Part shown: positions 1 through 6,361 of the stretch, in pieces | Layout of the letters: each line of letters starts with the position of its first letter | Position numbering within the stretch: position 1 is the first letter of the stretch | Origin: Xanthobacteraceae bacterium | GTDB lineage: Bacteria; Pseudomonadota; Alphaproteobacteria; Rhizobiales; Xanthobacteraceae | DNA length: 8,485 nucleotides | NCBI GenBank assembly: GCA_030037185.1 | Contig: JASHRR010000970.1 | Span: 1-8,485, forward strand | Direction: 5' to 3' | Translations under genes and position numbers: made by a program | The notes under the pieces: generated by a model | Told to the model about the DNA's origin: nothing | Databases searched by the model: none | The model's input: only the letters and a program-made list of their open reading frames with translations

Positions 1-465
1 CGCCGAACCTCACCGGCTGCAGCACCGGCGCCAGCTACCGGTAGCGATGGAGATAGCCCTCCCGCTTTCTGTCCCTGGTGTTGCAAGGCTCGTATGCCCG
101 GAGCGCAGGGCCGGCCCGCTGACCTGTCTCAATCTATATTACGCCGCCGGCTAAGGGAGGAATAGTCGCTTACGGTGTAACTGCCATCCTCCCCTAGCGG
201 CGTTTCCTGAGGCGGAATACGCGCGCTTCGCGTATGCTGTTACGCATCCCAACTCAACCGGACCGCTGATCTTCGTCGGCTGTGGAATATTCGATCTGGC
301 CGCGCGCCGAGCTGCAAAAAGCATTGCCGAGCGGATGAATGATGACGGCCCATATCAGATGCGCAGACCAACTCGATCAGGACCAACGCCTGAAGGCCAG
401 CGTGGAACCGATCATGCGGATCTACTCGTGCGATATCCCGGCCTCTCCGCACGAAGAAGACAAGG
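1..465. other. Region without an intact gene; possible decayed coding sequence
   Basis: No complete gene is visible. A plus-strand frame is open from about 155 and, between about 206 and 343, reads like real protein (PEAEYARFAYAVTHPN, then LIFVGCGIFDLAARRAAKSI). It has no start codon with a ribosome binding site, and it loses protein-like character after about 350. A neighbouring frame, open at 342-509, then becomes more protein-like (DQDQRLKASVEPIMRIYSCD). This change of frame suggests a decayed gene, but I do not recognise the family. A short frame at 3-44 ends in TAG and could be the last residues of an upstream gene. A perfect 12-bp palindrome, GCTACCGGTAGC, lies at 34-45. Confidence 0.3.
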
Positions 466-702
466 TTGGCGCACGAGCGCATCAATCCTGCGGCATTCGC
501 AACGATTAAAGTCCCGATCCTGTTGGTTCATGGACGTTCGACCCGCATCCGGGGCGCCTCATCTTCGCAGCTCTGCAGAGGTATTCTGCCTCAGCTTGAG
601 TACCGTGAGCTGGAGCGTTGGGAGCACTATCCTGGGCTGGAAAGGGCCGGTGCCGACGCATTTTTCTCCCTCGTCCGTGAGTGGCCGGCTCGCAACCTGG
701 AC
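466..702 (+). pseudogene. C-terminal remnant of a probable alpha/beta hydrolase
   Basis: The frame reads INPAAFATIKVPILLVHGRS, followed about 20 residues later by LPQLEYRELERWEHYPGLE. This resembles the last third of alpha/beta-fold hydrolases: the 'I.VP.LLVHG' beta strand, then the strand and loop carrying the catalytic His (the H of WEHYPG is the candidate). The upstream part with the nucleophile elbow (GxSxG) is not found in this frame. The frame opens at a TTG with no ribosome binding site. Likely a truncated, frameshifted relic. The call rests on motif style alone, so a chance resemblance cannot be excluded. Confidence 0.35.
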
Positions 703-936
703 GGGGCGGCAGATGATGTGCTGCGCTCGCGCCCAATCAAGTCCGCGATCGGTACACCTATAAGCCCTGCGGGACCGGCACACCCCTTCGGTGCCAAAAG
801 GCCTGGCCGACGGCCCACTGGTTCCGCAGCGGGCAATAGACCGCCCTGGCAGCGAGGGGCGCATTGACAAATCATTTTAACCAATGACGTCCATGAGCCG
901 ATGGCTGGCGCCGATCAACAAGCGCCGAGCGGTTGA
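703..936. other. No gene seen
   Basis: The open frames here lack ribosome binding sites and protein-like composition, and appear to be chance frames in GC-rich DNA. The 3' end of the minus-strand GFA gene abuts this stretch at 937. No T-tract terminator is visible downstream of it; only a weak GGCGC/GCGCC inverted repeat occurs, at about 908-927. Confidence 0.4.
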
Positions 937-1407
937 CTACGTCTGCGCTTTCGCCCGCATGAGCCGGCGGCGCTCCAAACTCTCAGTCGGCCAAACCGCA
1001 TCTAGATCGTAGAATTCAGGTACCGCTCTTGCGCCTGCTGGCAGCGTCACCCACGACTGCTTGGAGGACGTGTAAATGTGGATGTCCGGCGGACACAGAT
1101 CAGGGTTGTCCATAGTGCCGACACGGACGAACCGGACGGCGGGACCGGCTTGCGGGTAGTTGCTCCAAACCGCGACGCGGCAAGTAGGGCAGCGGGCGAT
1201 CTTCTGGTCCCTGCCGCTTGCCAAGGGCGTTATGACGAGTTCGGGCTCACCGGCTGTGTGCACGACGCGATCAGCTTCATAGAGAGCGTTGAGCGCATGC
1301 GCTGTCCCAGTCTCGCGCTGGCACCAACGGCAATGACAGGCATGAACGATCAATGGTGTTCCGATCAGACGATATCGGACCTGCCAGCACGTGCATCCGC
1401 CTTCCAT
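937..1407 (-). CDS. GFA family (CENP-V/Mss4-like) zinc-binding protein
   Basis: A small cytoplasmic protein of the glutathione-dependent formaldehyde-activating (GFA) / CENP-V fold. Numbered from the start chosen here, the zinc ligands expected for the family are visible: GGCTC (C5, C7), CHCRWC (C24, C26, C29) and CPTC (C73, C76). A C-terminal block reads PDIHIYTSSKQSW. The usual family length of 130-160 residues fits. I chose the ATG at 1407 because GGAG lies 6 nt before it. An in-frame ATG at 1419, four codons earlier, has only a poorly spaced GGAG. The residue after the second cysteine is Trp where the family usually has Gly. Known members include Gfa, which speeds glutathione-formaldehyde adduct formation, but most are uncharacterised, so the substrate is unknown. 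The gene stands alone, transcribed away from the tnpB relic. Confidence 0.85.
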   Translation of the reverse strand: MEGGCTCWQVRYRLIGTPLIVHACHCRWCQRETGTAHALNALYEADRVVHTAGEPELVITPLASGRDQKIARCPTCRVAVWSNYPQAGPAVRFVRVGTMDNPDLCPPDIHIYTSSKQSWVTLPAGARAVPEFYDLDAVWPTESLERRRLMRAKAQT

Positions 1408-1486
1408 GTTCAGCTCCATCGAGGGGTGATCGTCTCCGCGATTGAGTATCGGAATAACTGAAGCCAGCGTAGGACGCTAGCTCCGC

Positions 1487-1510
1487 AAAAGAGAGCGCCG
1501 CCCGCTCTCT
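1487..1510 (-). terminator. Possible intrinsic terminator (minus strand)
   Basis: On the minus strand, AGAGAGCG and CGCTCTCT form a perfect 8-bp stem around a 5-nt loop, followed at once by TTTT. It sits at the 3' edge of the tnpB relic and upstream of the GFA gene on the same strand, so it could insulate the GFA gene from upstream transcription. The T-run is short, and the activity is inferred. Confidence 0.4.
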
Positions 1511-1775
1511 CTCACTCTGGCGATGTTCGCGCCCTCGGACAGCGTCGCCGGCGTCTTGGTTCCGAGGTCTATACCAACCCGATCGTTGGCCGCCTGTGTC
1601 GCCTCCTGGACCTCGACCGGCACGCTGATATACCAGCGCCTCGCGAATCGTGCGAGAAGGAGCTGCAGCCGATCTTGGCGGCTTCCAGCAATGGGCGATG
1701 CAGCCAAACTAGCGTTCGCCGGGAAAGACGAAAGCGCCGTCGCGCAATTGCTGGGCTTGGTGATTAAACGGCACC

Positions 1776-1835
1776 TAGACGTTATGTCCGTTCCTCGAGC
1801 CTGCCACGGGGGGAGCGGCGGGCTCGAGGAACGGA
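1776..1835. repeat. Approx. 60-bp palindromic insert inside the tnpB relic
   Basis: Its core is a perfect 17-bp inverted repeat: TGTCCGTTCCTCGAGCC at 1785-1801 and its complement at 1821-1837. Allowing one G-U pair, the stem can extend inward to 21 bp (1785-1805 with 1817-1837), leaving an 11-nt loop. Relative to intact TnpB proteins, where 'SFGWVPFN' is continuous, the relic reads SFA, about 20 extra codons, then VPFN in the same frame. The boundaries are estimated from that protein comparison. A REP-like or miniature palindromic element is likely. No T-tract follows the stem on either strand, so a terminator is less likely. Confidence 0.6.
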
Positions 1836-2150
1836 CAGGCGAAAGAATGACGGGTGCCATACGTTTTGCGCCAACCCAACCAAGGCGTACAGTGCTGTTT
1901 GCGCGAGGTGTCGTATTGCTTGAAAGCTGCTGCGCAGTCTGCGAGTGCAAATCGAGACCTTCCCTTGTGATGCCACGGGTCAGTCGGTCGAGGTCGTGCA
2001 GCTGAGCCATCGACGGCCTTCGTTAACGGCCTGGTCTGAACCTCGTTGCAATAGTTCCAGACAAATCTGCTGCCGACTGCGCTTTGAGACGCCCGCTAGG
2101 CTTGTCCTTGACCCGGTATCGGTAGGTGATTTGCATCGCAGTTTGATTAA

Positions 2151-2211
2151 CTCACGGATTTGGCCAGGACGAGCGTCGCTACGCGACGCCGCGCCTTATC
2201 TCCTCACGGAT
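2151..2211. repeat. Direct repeat CTCACGGAT flanking a short hairpin
   Basis: CTCACGGAT occurs at 2151-2159 and again at 2203-2211. Between the copies lies a perfect 7-bp inverted repeat with a 3-nt loop, GCGTCGC-tac-GCGACGC (2173-2189). The unit is just upstream of the tnpB relic's start at 2136, where IS200/IS605-type elements carry their left-end hairpin. It may therefore be a remnant of the element's end; this is an inference. Confidence 0.4.
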
Positions 2212-2520
2212 AAATCCGGGGGCTTTACGGCGCGGCTTGGTAAGGGGGGGCAACGGTGTGATGGGGACGACTGTTTCGCTGCTGCTGGTAATGGCGGCGG
2301 CGGTGTCCTGTTTCGGTCCGCTGATGCCAATAAGCCCTCGCTTGTGCCGGTCGTTCCGTCCGAGTAGGGCCTCCGTACCAATCAGCCGTGGCCAGCATGA
2401 GACGATCCATTCTTGCGCATTATATATAATAAACCGGTGGGGAGCGATCCTCGTCCTTACCGCGACCATCCGCACACTGCTGCCACTGATTCAACGCGGG
2501 AGACGGCCACAAAAATCGGC
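2212..2520. other. No gene seen
   Basis: Several overlapping open frames on both strands are Pro/Arg/Ala-rich, lack ribosome binding sites and resemble no family I know. One A+T-rich island is present at about 2418-2433, with a perfect TATAAT at 2425-2430. There is no -35 match at a suitable distance, so I do not call it a promoter. Confidence 0.4.
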
Positions 2521-2522
2521 AC

Positions 2523-2569
2523 ATGATTTGAAATCATAATTTCGAACAGTCGCGACTTCCGCCGATAAT
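2523..2569 (+). promoter_or_regulatory. Palindromic operator candidate with promoter-like hexamers
   Basis: ATGATTT-G-AAATCAT (2523-2537) is a perfect 15-bp palindrome in otherwise GC-rich DNA. It is followed by TTCGAA (2541-2546, weak -35) and, after 17 bp, GATAAT (2564-2569, 5 of 6 matches to a -10). The first downstream gene is the DUF2946-like one at 2670. A repressor or activator binding next to the -35 would fit metal-regulated control. The half-site spacing does not match the FNR/FixK box (TTGAT-N4-ATCAA) or the RirA box (TGA-N9-TCA). The regulator is unknown. Confidence 0.4.
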
Positions 2570-2669
2570 TAGGACGGCGGACTCCTAGCGAACTAGCCTC
2601 ATTTCTCGGTTGCGCTGTGACGCCTCATGCGTATATTTTGCGACAGAGGGATCGGCCGGAAGATTGGCG

Positions 2670-3074
2670 ATGGTCGGGGGGGTGCGTGAGTTAGGGCGCG
2701 TGGGGCGGCAACTTGCCGCCGCGGTAGTAATCTTTGCCCTCGTGCTGCAAAGCGTGGTGTCAGCCGCTAGCACGGCTCCGACCGCAAATATCGCCACCGA
2801 TCCGGGCTGGGTTGCCTTCGAGTTGTGCCACCACAACGGCTCTGCCGACGATGGCGGCAATGCGTCCGCGCCCGCTGGTGCACCGGGAAACTCCAACGCT
2901 CACTGCATATTCTGCCTCGCCGGTGCGAGTTACGCACTCCAAGCGCCACTCCCTGGCGCGGCGTTCCACATTATCACAATCGTGATTGTGCCGTGGACAT
3001 TCACGGCGTGGCGATTACCGGCGCTCACGATTAACGCGAGCGCACGCCCCCGCGGCCCGCCGCCCAAGACATAA
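2670..3074 (+). CDS. DUF2946-like membrane protein, probably copper-related
   Basis: A 134-residue protein with the marks of the DUF2946 family. It has an N-terminal membrane segment or uncleaved signal (about 15-33), CHH at 53-55, HCIFCLAG around 78-85 with a CxxC, a second hydrophobic stretch (about 99-112) and the closing R-x-R-G-P-P signature near 125-131. The family is uncharacterised, but its members are commonly found near copper uptake and cytochrome-oxidase assembly genes. The Cys/His residues would suit metal binding, which is an inference. The ATG at 2670 is preceded by GGAAG at 8 nt. The frame also extends upstream to a TTG at 2610 without a ribosome binding site. It is the first gene of the plus-strand cluster. 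A second, diverged family member of the same length lies at 7516. Confidence 0.7.
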   Translation: MVGGVRELGRVGRQLAAAVVIFALVLQSVVSAASTAPTANIATDPGWVAFELCHHNGSADDGGNASAPAGAPGNSNAHCIFCLAGASYALQAPLPGAAFHIITIVIVPWTFTAWRLPALTINASARPRGPPPKT

Positions 3075-3185
3075 CTTGCCGCGGCCGTAAGCCGCCGATC
3101 TGTCCACTTCACTTCAGCTTCGGCTCATCCCCGCCGACCGCGCGCTTGCGTCATCGGCGGCGCCTGTCGCTGTTGCGTGGACCGC

Positions 3186-4061
3186 ATGGTCTGGCACGTA
3201 TCAGGAAAGAAATATCATGTTTGCTCGCATCACTATTCGGCGATCGCCGCCGCTTCAAATCAGCTCTATCGAGATGCTCGCGCTGCCAATCTTGTGAGCG
3301 CAGCCGCGTTCGTCTTAGTCATCCTGCCGACCGCTGCCCAGGCAGCCGACATGTCAACCAAGGCCCCGGTGACGCCGCCATACAGTTGGGGTGGCTGCTA
3401 CGTCGGGATCAATGCCGGCGCTGGCGGCGCCGGATCGGATTTCACCACCGCGGTCGGCAACGGAACCCACCTGCTGCCTAACGATGCTGCTCAGGTGAGC
3501 AACTCCGGGACCGGGTCAGCGAACGCCACCGGATTCCTCGGAGGCGGCCAGACCGGCTGCAATTGGCAGTCCGGGTTGATGGTGTACGGCATCGAGGGGG
3601 ATTTGGATTACTTCCACAGTCAACCCAGCTTCAGCAACAACACCAATACGCTGAGCGATGGTGTGACGCCGTTCGCGGTCACGCAGTCGCTGACGACTGA
3701 TTTCTTGGCGACTATCCGTCCAAGAATTGGCGTCGCGGCCGACCGCAACCTCGCCTACATCACCGGGGGCGCGGCATTCACCCAAGTGAGCTACGCCCAA
3801 GGCTATGTTGATGGTGCCGTCCCGCCAGGTACGGGCAACGCAACAGCCTCGAAAACGCTTGTCGGCTGGACGATCGGCGTCGGCTGGGAATACGCCTGGA
3901 CGAATAACTGGACGTTCAAGCTCGAATACTTGTTCGCGAGCTTTCCGACGACGAATGCGTTTGGCGCCATCGCCGACGGCTCGGGCGGCACTAATCCGCT
4001 CCACGGTTCCGCAGACCTGGTCCTCCAGACTGTTCGCGCCGGCGTGAACTTCAAGTTCTGA
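3186..4061 (+). CDS. Outer-membrane beta-barrel protein (Omp25/Omp31-like)
   Basis: A predicted eight-stranded-type porin-like barrel. A hydrophobic signal segment ending in ILPTAAQA precedes the mature start ADMSTKAP. Then come YSWGGCYVGINAGAG (the 'W.G.YVG.n.G' first strand of the family), strands such as TIRPRIGVAADRNLAYITGG and WTFKLEYLF, and a C-terminal strand VRAGVNFKF ending in Phe, the usual Bam assembly signal. The start is uncertain. The frame runs back to ATG 3186 and GTG 3177, giving an unusually long 40-50 residue leader. The best ribosome binding site (AGGAAAG, before ATG 3217) belongs to another frame that stops after 26 codons. The gene may therefore have a frameshift near its signal peptide. 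Function beyond structure is unknown. It lies 111 bp after the first DUF2946 gene. Confidence 0.75.
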   Translation: MVWHVSGKKYHVCSHHYSAIAAASNQLYRDARAANLVSAAAFVLVILPTAAQAADMSTKAPVTPPYSWGGCYVGINAGAGGAGSDFTTAVGNGTHLLPNDAAQVSNSGTGSANATGFLGGGQTGCNWQSGLMVYGIEGDLDYFHSQPSFSNNTNTLSDGVTPFAVTQSLTTDFLATIRPRIGVAADRNLAYITGGAAFTQVSYAQGYVDGAVPPGTGNATASKTLVGWTIGVGWEYAWTNNWTFKLEYLFASFPTTNAFGAIADGSGGTNPLHGSADLVLQTVRAGVNFKF

Positions 4062-4088
4062 CAGGTCGCGAGCCTGACGGGACCGAAC

Positions 4089-5254
4089 ATGCGCAACATC
4101 TTCACCGCTCCCGCGCAGTCGCGCCGGCATACGGCAGCGTCGCGGCGGGTCAATCTAATCGGGGCGATCATGTCGACCATCAATACTCTGCAACTGCCGT
4201 CGCACGGCGCGAATCGGCGTTTCATCGCGTCCTTCGTCACGTTCGTTGCGGCATTTATCGTGTCGTTCATTCCGCTGCTCGGATTTACCACTACGGCGGC
4301 CCGCGCTTGCGCCTGCGGCTGCAGCGTGTTTGACGTCGGCGGCGGTTTGCTGCCGCAAGAAAACGATTCAGGCGGCCGGATATTTACTGAGTGGTGGCAC
4401 TCAGGTCAGACTCAAGGGTCGGCAGTTCCAAGGCGCCGGCCAGCGCCAACTTGGATAAGCGGCTCATTACCGACTGGTACACGGCCGGCTTTGAGTACAT
4501 GTTCAACCGTGAATGGGGCGTGATGGCGCGTCTGCCGTATGTGAACCGCAATCTCACCACCGACACCGGGTCACCCGGGGGGATTCAAACCTTCAATTCC
4601 CATGACCTCGGGGACCTTGAAGTGATGGGGATCTACACCGGCTTTTTTGCCGACATGTCGACCGGCGTCATATTCGGCCTCAAGCTTCCGACCGGCGTGT
4701 ATAATGCTCCAGGGCTTGATCGCGACAACCAGATCGGAACCGGCAGCACCGACCTCATTCTGCGCGGCTTTCATCGCGGGATGCTCAGCGGCGACAACGC
4801 GTGGCAGTATTTCTCGCAGATCAGGTACCAGCAGCCTTTCCTGTACCGCTCTGCCGCGGATCCTCAGGGCTTCTTTGACGGAAATCTAGGCGTCGTGCAG
4901 GTATATAAGCCTGCCTATCAGGTCGATGGCAATGCCGGCATCCTGTACAACAATTTGTATAATGTTCTGGGCCTCGATAAGATTACTCCGTTATTCCAGC
5001 TGATCGCCTCGCACCGCGATCACGATCGTGGCGATGCTGCTGATCCGTTCAACAGCGGCTTTGACCGGCTGATGATTTCGCCGGGTGTCGAGCTCACCAA
5101 GGTGGTCGACGAAGCCAATAACCGCGTCCTCAAGTTCTATGTCGACGTGGAGATTCCGGTCTATTACCGGACCAACGGGGCAAACAATGCCGGTACCGAA
5201 GGCCAGTTGATCGCCCCGTATCTGCTCAAGATGGTCACCAGCTACAACTTCTGA
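4089..5254 (+). pseudogene. Frameshifted outer-membrane/secreted barrel-like protein with CACGC mature N-terminus
   Basis: Two frames together give one protein of about 388 residues. The first (from ATG 4089, alternative ATG 4170) has a long hydrophobic signal, then ARA-CACGC (Cys 74, 76 and 78) and VFDVGGGLLPQ. It loses sense after the QTQ that ends at 4415. The second frame takes over at GTC 4418 (VGSSKAPASANLDKR) and runs to SYNF-stop. It contains many alternating strands, a D-R-D-x-Q-I-G-T-G-S-T-D block and an aromatic C-terminus. Adding one base between 4415 and 4418 (for example CAA TGG GTC) restores a single frame. It is therefore either a recent one-base deletion or a sequence error. 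The rest is intact and well conserved in style. I recognise the type ('CACGC...' transporter-like barrel proteins near redox genes) but know no function. The Cys cluster could bind metal. Confidence 0.7.
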
Positions 5255-5263
5255 GGATTGCGA

Positions 5264-5776
5264 ATGACAACAATCTTGCGGCTTACTCGCCTCACCGTGG
5301 CTCTGTTGACGGGACTGGCGGTATCGATTGGTGTGGACAGGCGCGCGCGGGCCGCGCCGGAAATGGACCAGCCGGCGCCGCCGCTCATCGCCACCGCGCT
5401 CGATGGCCGCACCTTCGATCTCGCAAAGCTACGCGGCGTGGTCGTCCTGGTGAACTTCTGGGCGACCTGGTGCGCACCGTGCCGTCGGGAGATGCCGGTC
5501 CTCGATGCGTTCTACCGGCGCTATCGCGAGCAGGGCCTGGAGCTGATCGGCATCAGCGTTGACTTCGCCCGCGACAGGGTCAAGATGCGCAAGGCTGCTG
5601 GCGCAGTCTCGTATCCGACCGCGATGGCAAATGACATGCCGGTCAACGGCTTCGGGACGCCTGAAGGCGTCCCGGTCACCTACGTAGTCGATGTAGAGGG
5701 CGTCGTGCGCGACAAGTTCATCGCGACGCCGAACAAGCTTTTGCACGACGTTGTCATTCCGCTGCTACCGCGCTGA
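5264..5776 (+). CDS. TlpA/ResA-like thioredoxin (periplasmic disulfide reductase)
   Basis: A 170-residue thioredoxin-fold protein. Residues 1-31 form a signal peptide or membrane anchor (MTTILRLTRL, hydrophobic core, then RRARAAPE). Residues 37-57 hold the APPLIATALDGRTFDLAKLRG entry typical of TlpA/ResA/AhpC-TSA. VNFWATWCAPCRREMP carries the active-site Cys 70 and 73, and G-V-P137 supplies the cis-Pro loop. TlpA-type proteins reduce periplasmic dithiols; in Bradyrhizobium, TlpA reduces ScoI and the CuA site of CoxB. That role is attractive here because PCu(A)C and SCO genes lie downstream. The ATG at 5264 has GAGG at 7 nt and starts 9 bp after the preceding stop, so co-transcription is likely. 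A TTG two codons earlier is the alternative start. Confidence 0.88.
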   Translation: MTTILRLTRLTVALLTGLAVSIGVDRRARAAPEMDQPAPPLIATALDGRTFDLAKLRGVVVLVNFWATWCAPCRREMPVLDAFYRRYREQGLELIGISVDFARDRVKMRKAAGAVSYPTAMANDMPVNGFGTPEGVPVTYVVDVEGVVRDKFIATPNKLLHDVVIPLLPR

Positions 5777-5794
5777 GCGATTCAAGGAGTTGAG

Positions 5795-6310
5795 ATGACA
5801 ATCGCAAGGTTGAAGAGCGCGGCAATTCTCTTGGGCCTCCTGGCTGGCGTCGCCGCGACGCCAATTCAAGCGGGCGACTGGATCGCCGACGCAAGCGCGG
5901 GCTGTCAGGTGTGGAACCCCCATCCGCAGCCCAATGAGACGATCCGGTGGTCGGGCGCTTGCCCGAACGGCTTCGCACACGGGCTCGGGGCTGCGCAATG
6001 GTTCAAGAACAACTTGCCGTTCGAAACCGATGAGGGCGAGTGGCGCGCCGGTCGCCAGATCGGCTTCGGCACTCAGGTCTGGCCATCCGGCCGCTACGAC
6101 GGCGAGCTGGTCGATGGCCAGCCCAACGGCCGCGGTGTGCTGATCCTGCAGGGCGTGCGCTACGAGGGTGAGTTCCGTGGCGGCAAGCCAAACGGGGCCG
6201 GCACGCTGATCAGAGGCGGAGAAAGCTTCCGCGGGACCTGGACCGATGGATGTTTTCGCGAGGGAACCCGCAAGGCTTCGTTCGGCGTGCCGCTGTCGGC
6301 CTGCCCATAA
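5795..6310 (+). CDS. Secreted MORN-repeat protein
   Basis: A 171-residue protein with a clean signal peptide (1-26, cleaved after PIQA). MORN-type repeats follow, roughly at 52-74, 80-100, 101-120 (YDGELVDGQPNGRGVLI), 123-142 (YEGEFRGGKPNGAGTLI) and a partial one at 145-157. MORN repeats form beta-hairpin stacks used for binding or scaffolding. The mature part has four cysteines (37, 56, 153 and 170) that could form two disulfides, with a thioredoxin gene immediately upstream. AGGAG sits 5 nt before the ATG, and the gap from the TlpA-like gene is 18 bp, so they are probably one transcript. The partner or ligand is unknown. Confidence 0.8.
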   Translation: MTIARLKSAAILLGLLAGVAATPIQAGDWIADASAGCQVWNPHPQPNETIRWSGACPNGFAHGLGAAQWFKNNLPFETDEGEWRAGRQIGFGTQVWPSGRYDGELVDGQPNGRGVLILQGVRYEGEFRGGKPNGAGTLIRGGESFRGTWTDGCFREGTRKASFGVPLSACP

Positions 6311-6361
6311 ATGGCCACAACGGAACTGTGAGGTCGTCGCCGTTCAAAGGAGGTCAGAATC

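Larger units (their letters stand above)
1477..2136 (-). pseudogene. tnpB: Decayed, 3'-truncated IS200/IS605-family tnpB
   Basis: Read on the minus strand, successive fragments in different frames match TnpB in order. They are: MQITYRYRVKDK at the N-terminus (ATG at 2136); FVWNYCNEVQ; LTRGITREGLDLHSQT; YDTSRKQHCTPWLGWRKTYG; then VPFNHQAQQLRDGAFVFPGE; LLEAAKIGCSSFSHDSRG; and RRWYISVPVEV followed by RVGIDLGTKTPATLSEG. The last is the RuvC-I motif carrying the first catalytic Asp. At least four frame changes and several stops break it. About 220 of the usual ~400 residues remain. The RuvC-II, zinc-finger and RuvC-III parts are missing beyond about 1500. TnpB is the RNA-guided nuclease encoded by these elements; this copy cannot be active. 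No tnpA is seen. A palindromic insert lies inside it (1776-1835). Confidence 0.85.

Noticed and set aside
1078..1461. Plus-strand open frame of 127 codons
   Set aside because: It is antisense to the GFA gene, whose zinc-ligand motifs are clear; no ribosome binding site or family resemblance.
1785..1837. The strong hairpin as an intrinsic terminator
   Set aside because: No T-tract follows on either strand, and it lies inside a disrupted gene rather than after one.
1523..2005. Plus-strand open frame of 160 codons
   Set aside because: It is antisense to the tnpB relic, where successive TnpB motifs are readable; it is a shadow frame.
2425..2430. Perfect TATAAT as a promoter -10
   Set aside because: No -35 resemblance 16-18 bp upstream on the plus strand, and it sits in a simple TA-rich run.
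2523..2537. FNR/FixK or RirA box
   Set aside because: Half-sites are similar in letters but the spacing is wrong (TGAT-N5-ATCA; TGA-N7-TCA).
3091..3161. GCCGCCGAT and ATCGGCGGC inverted repeat before the barrel gene
   Set aside because: 9-bp GC-rich arms 53 bp apart are easily found by chance in this composition; no T-run.
3516..4130. Minus-strand open frame of 204 codons
   Set aside because: It is antisense to the outer-membrane barrel gene, which has a signal peptide, beta-strand pattern and terminal Phe; the minus frame is Arg-rich and featureless.
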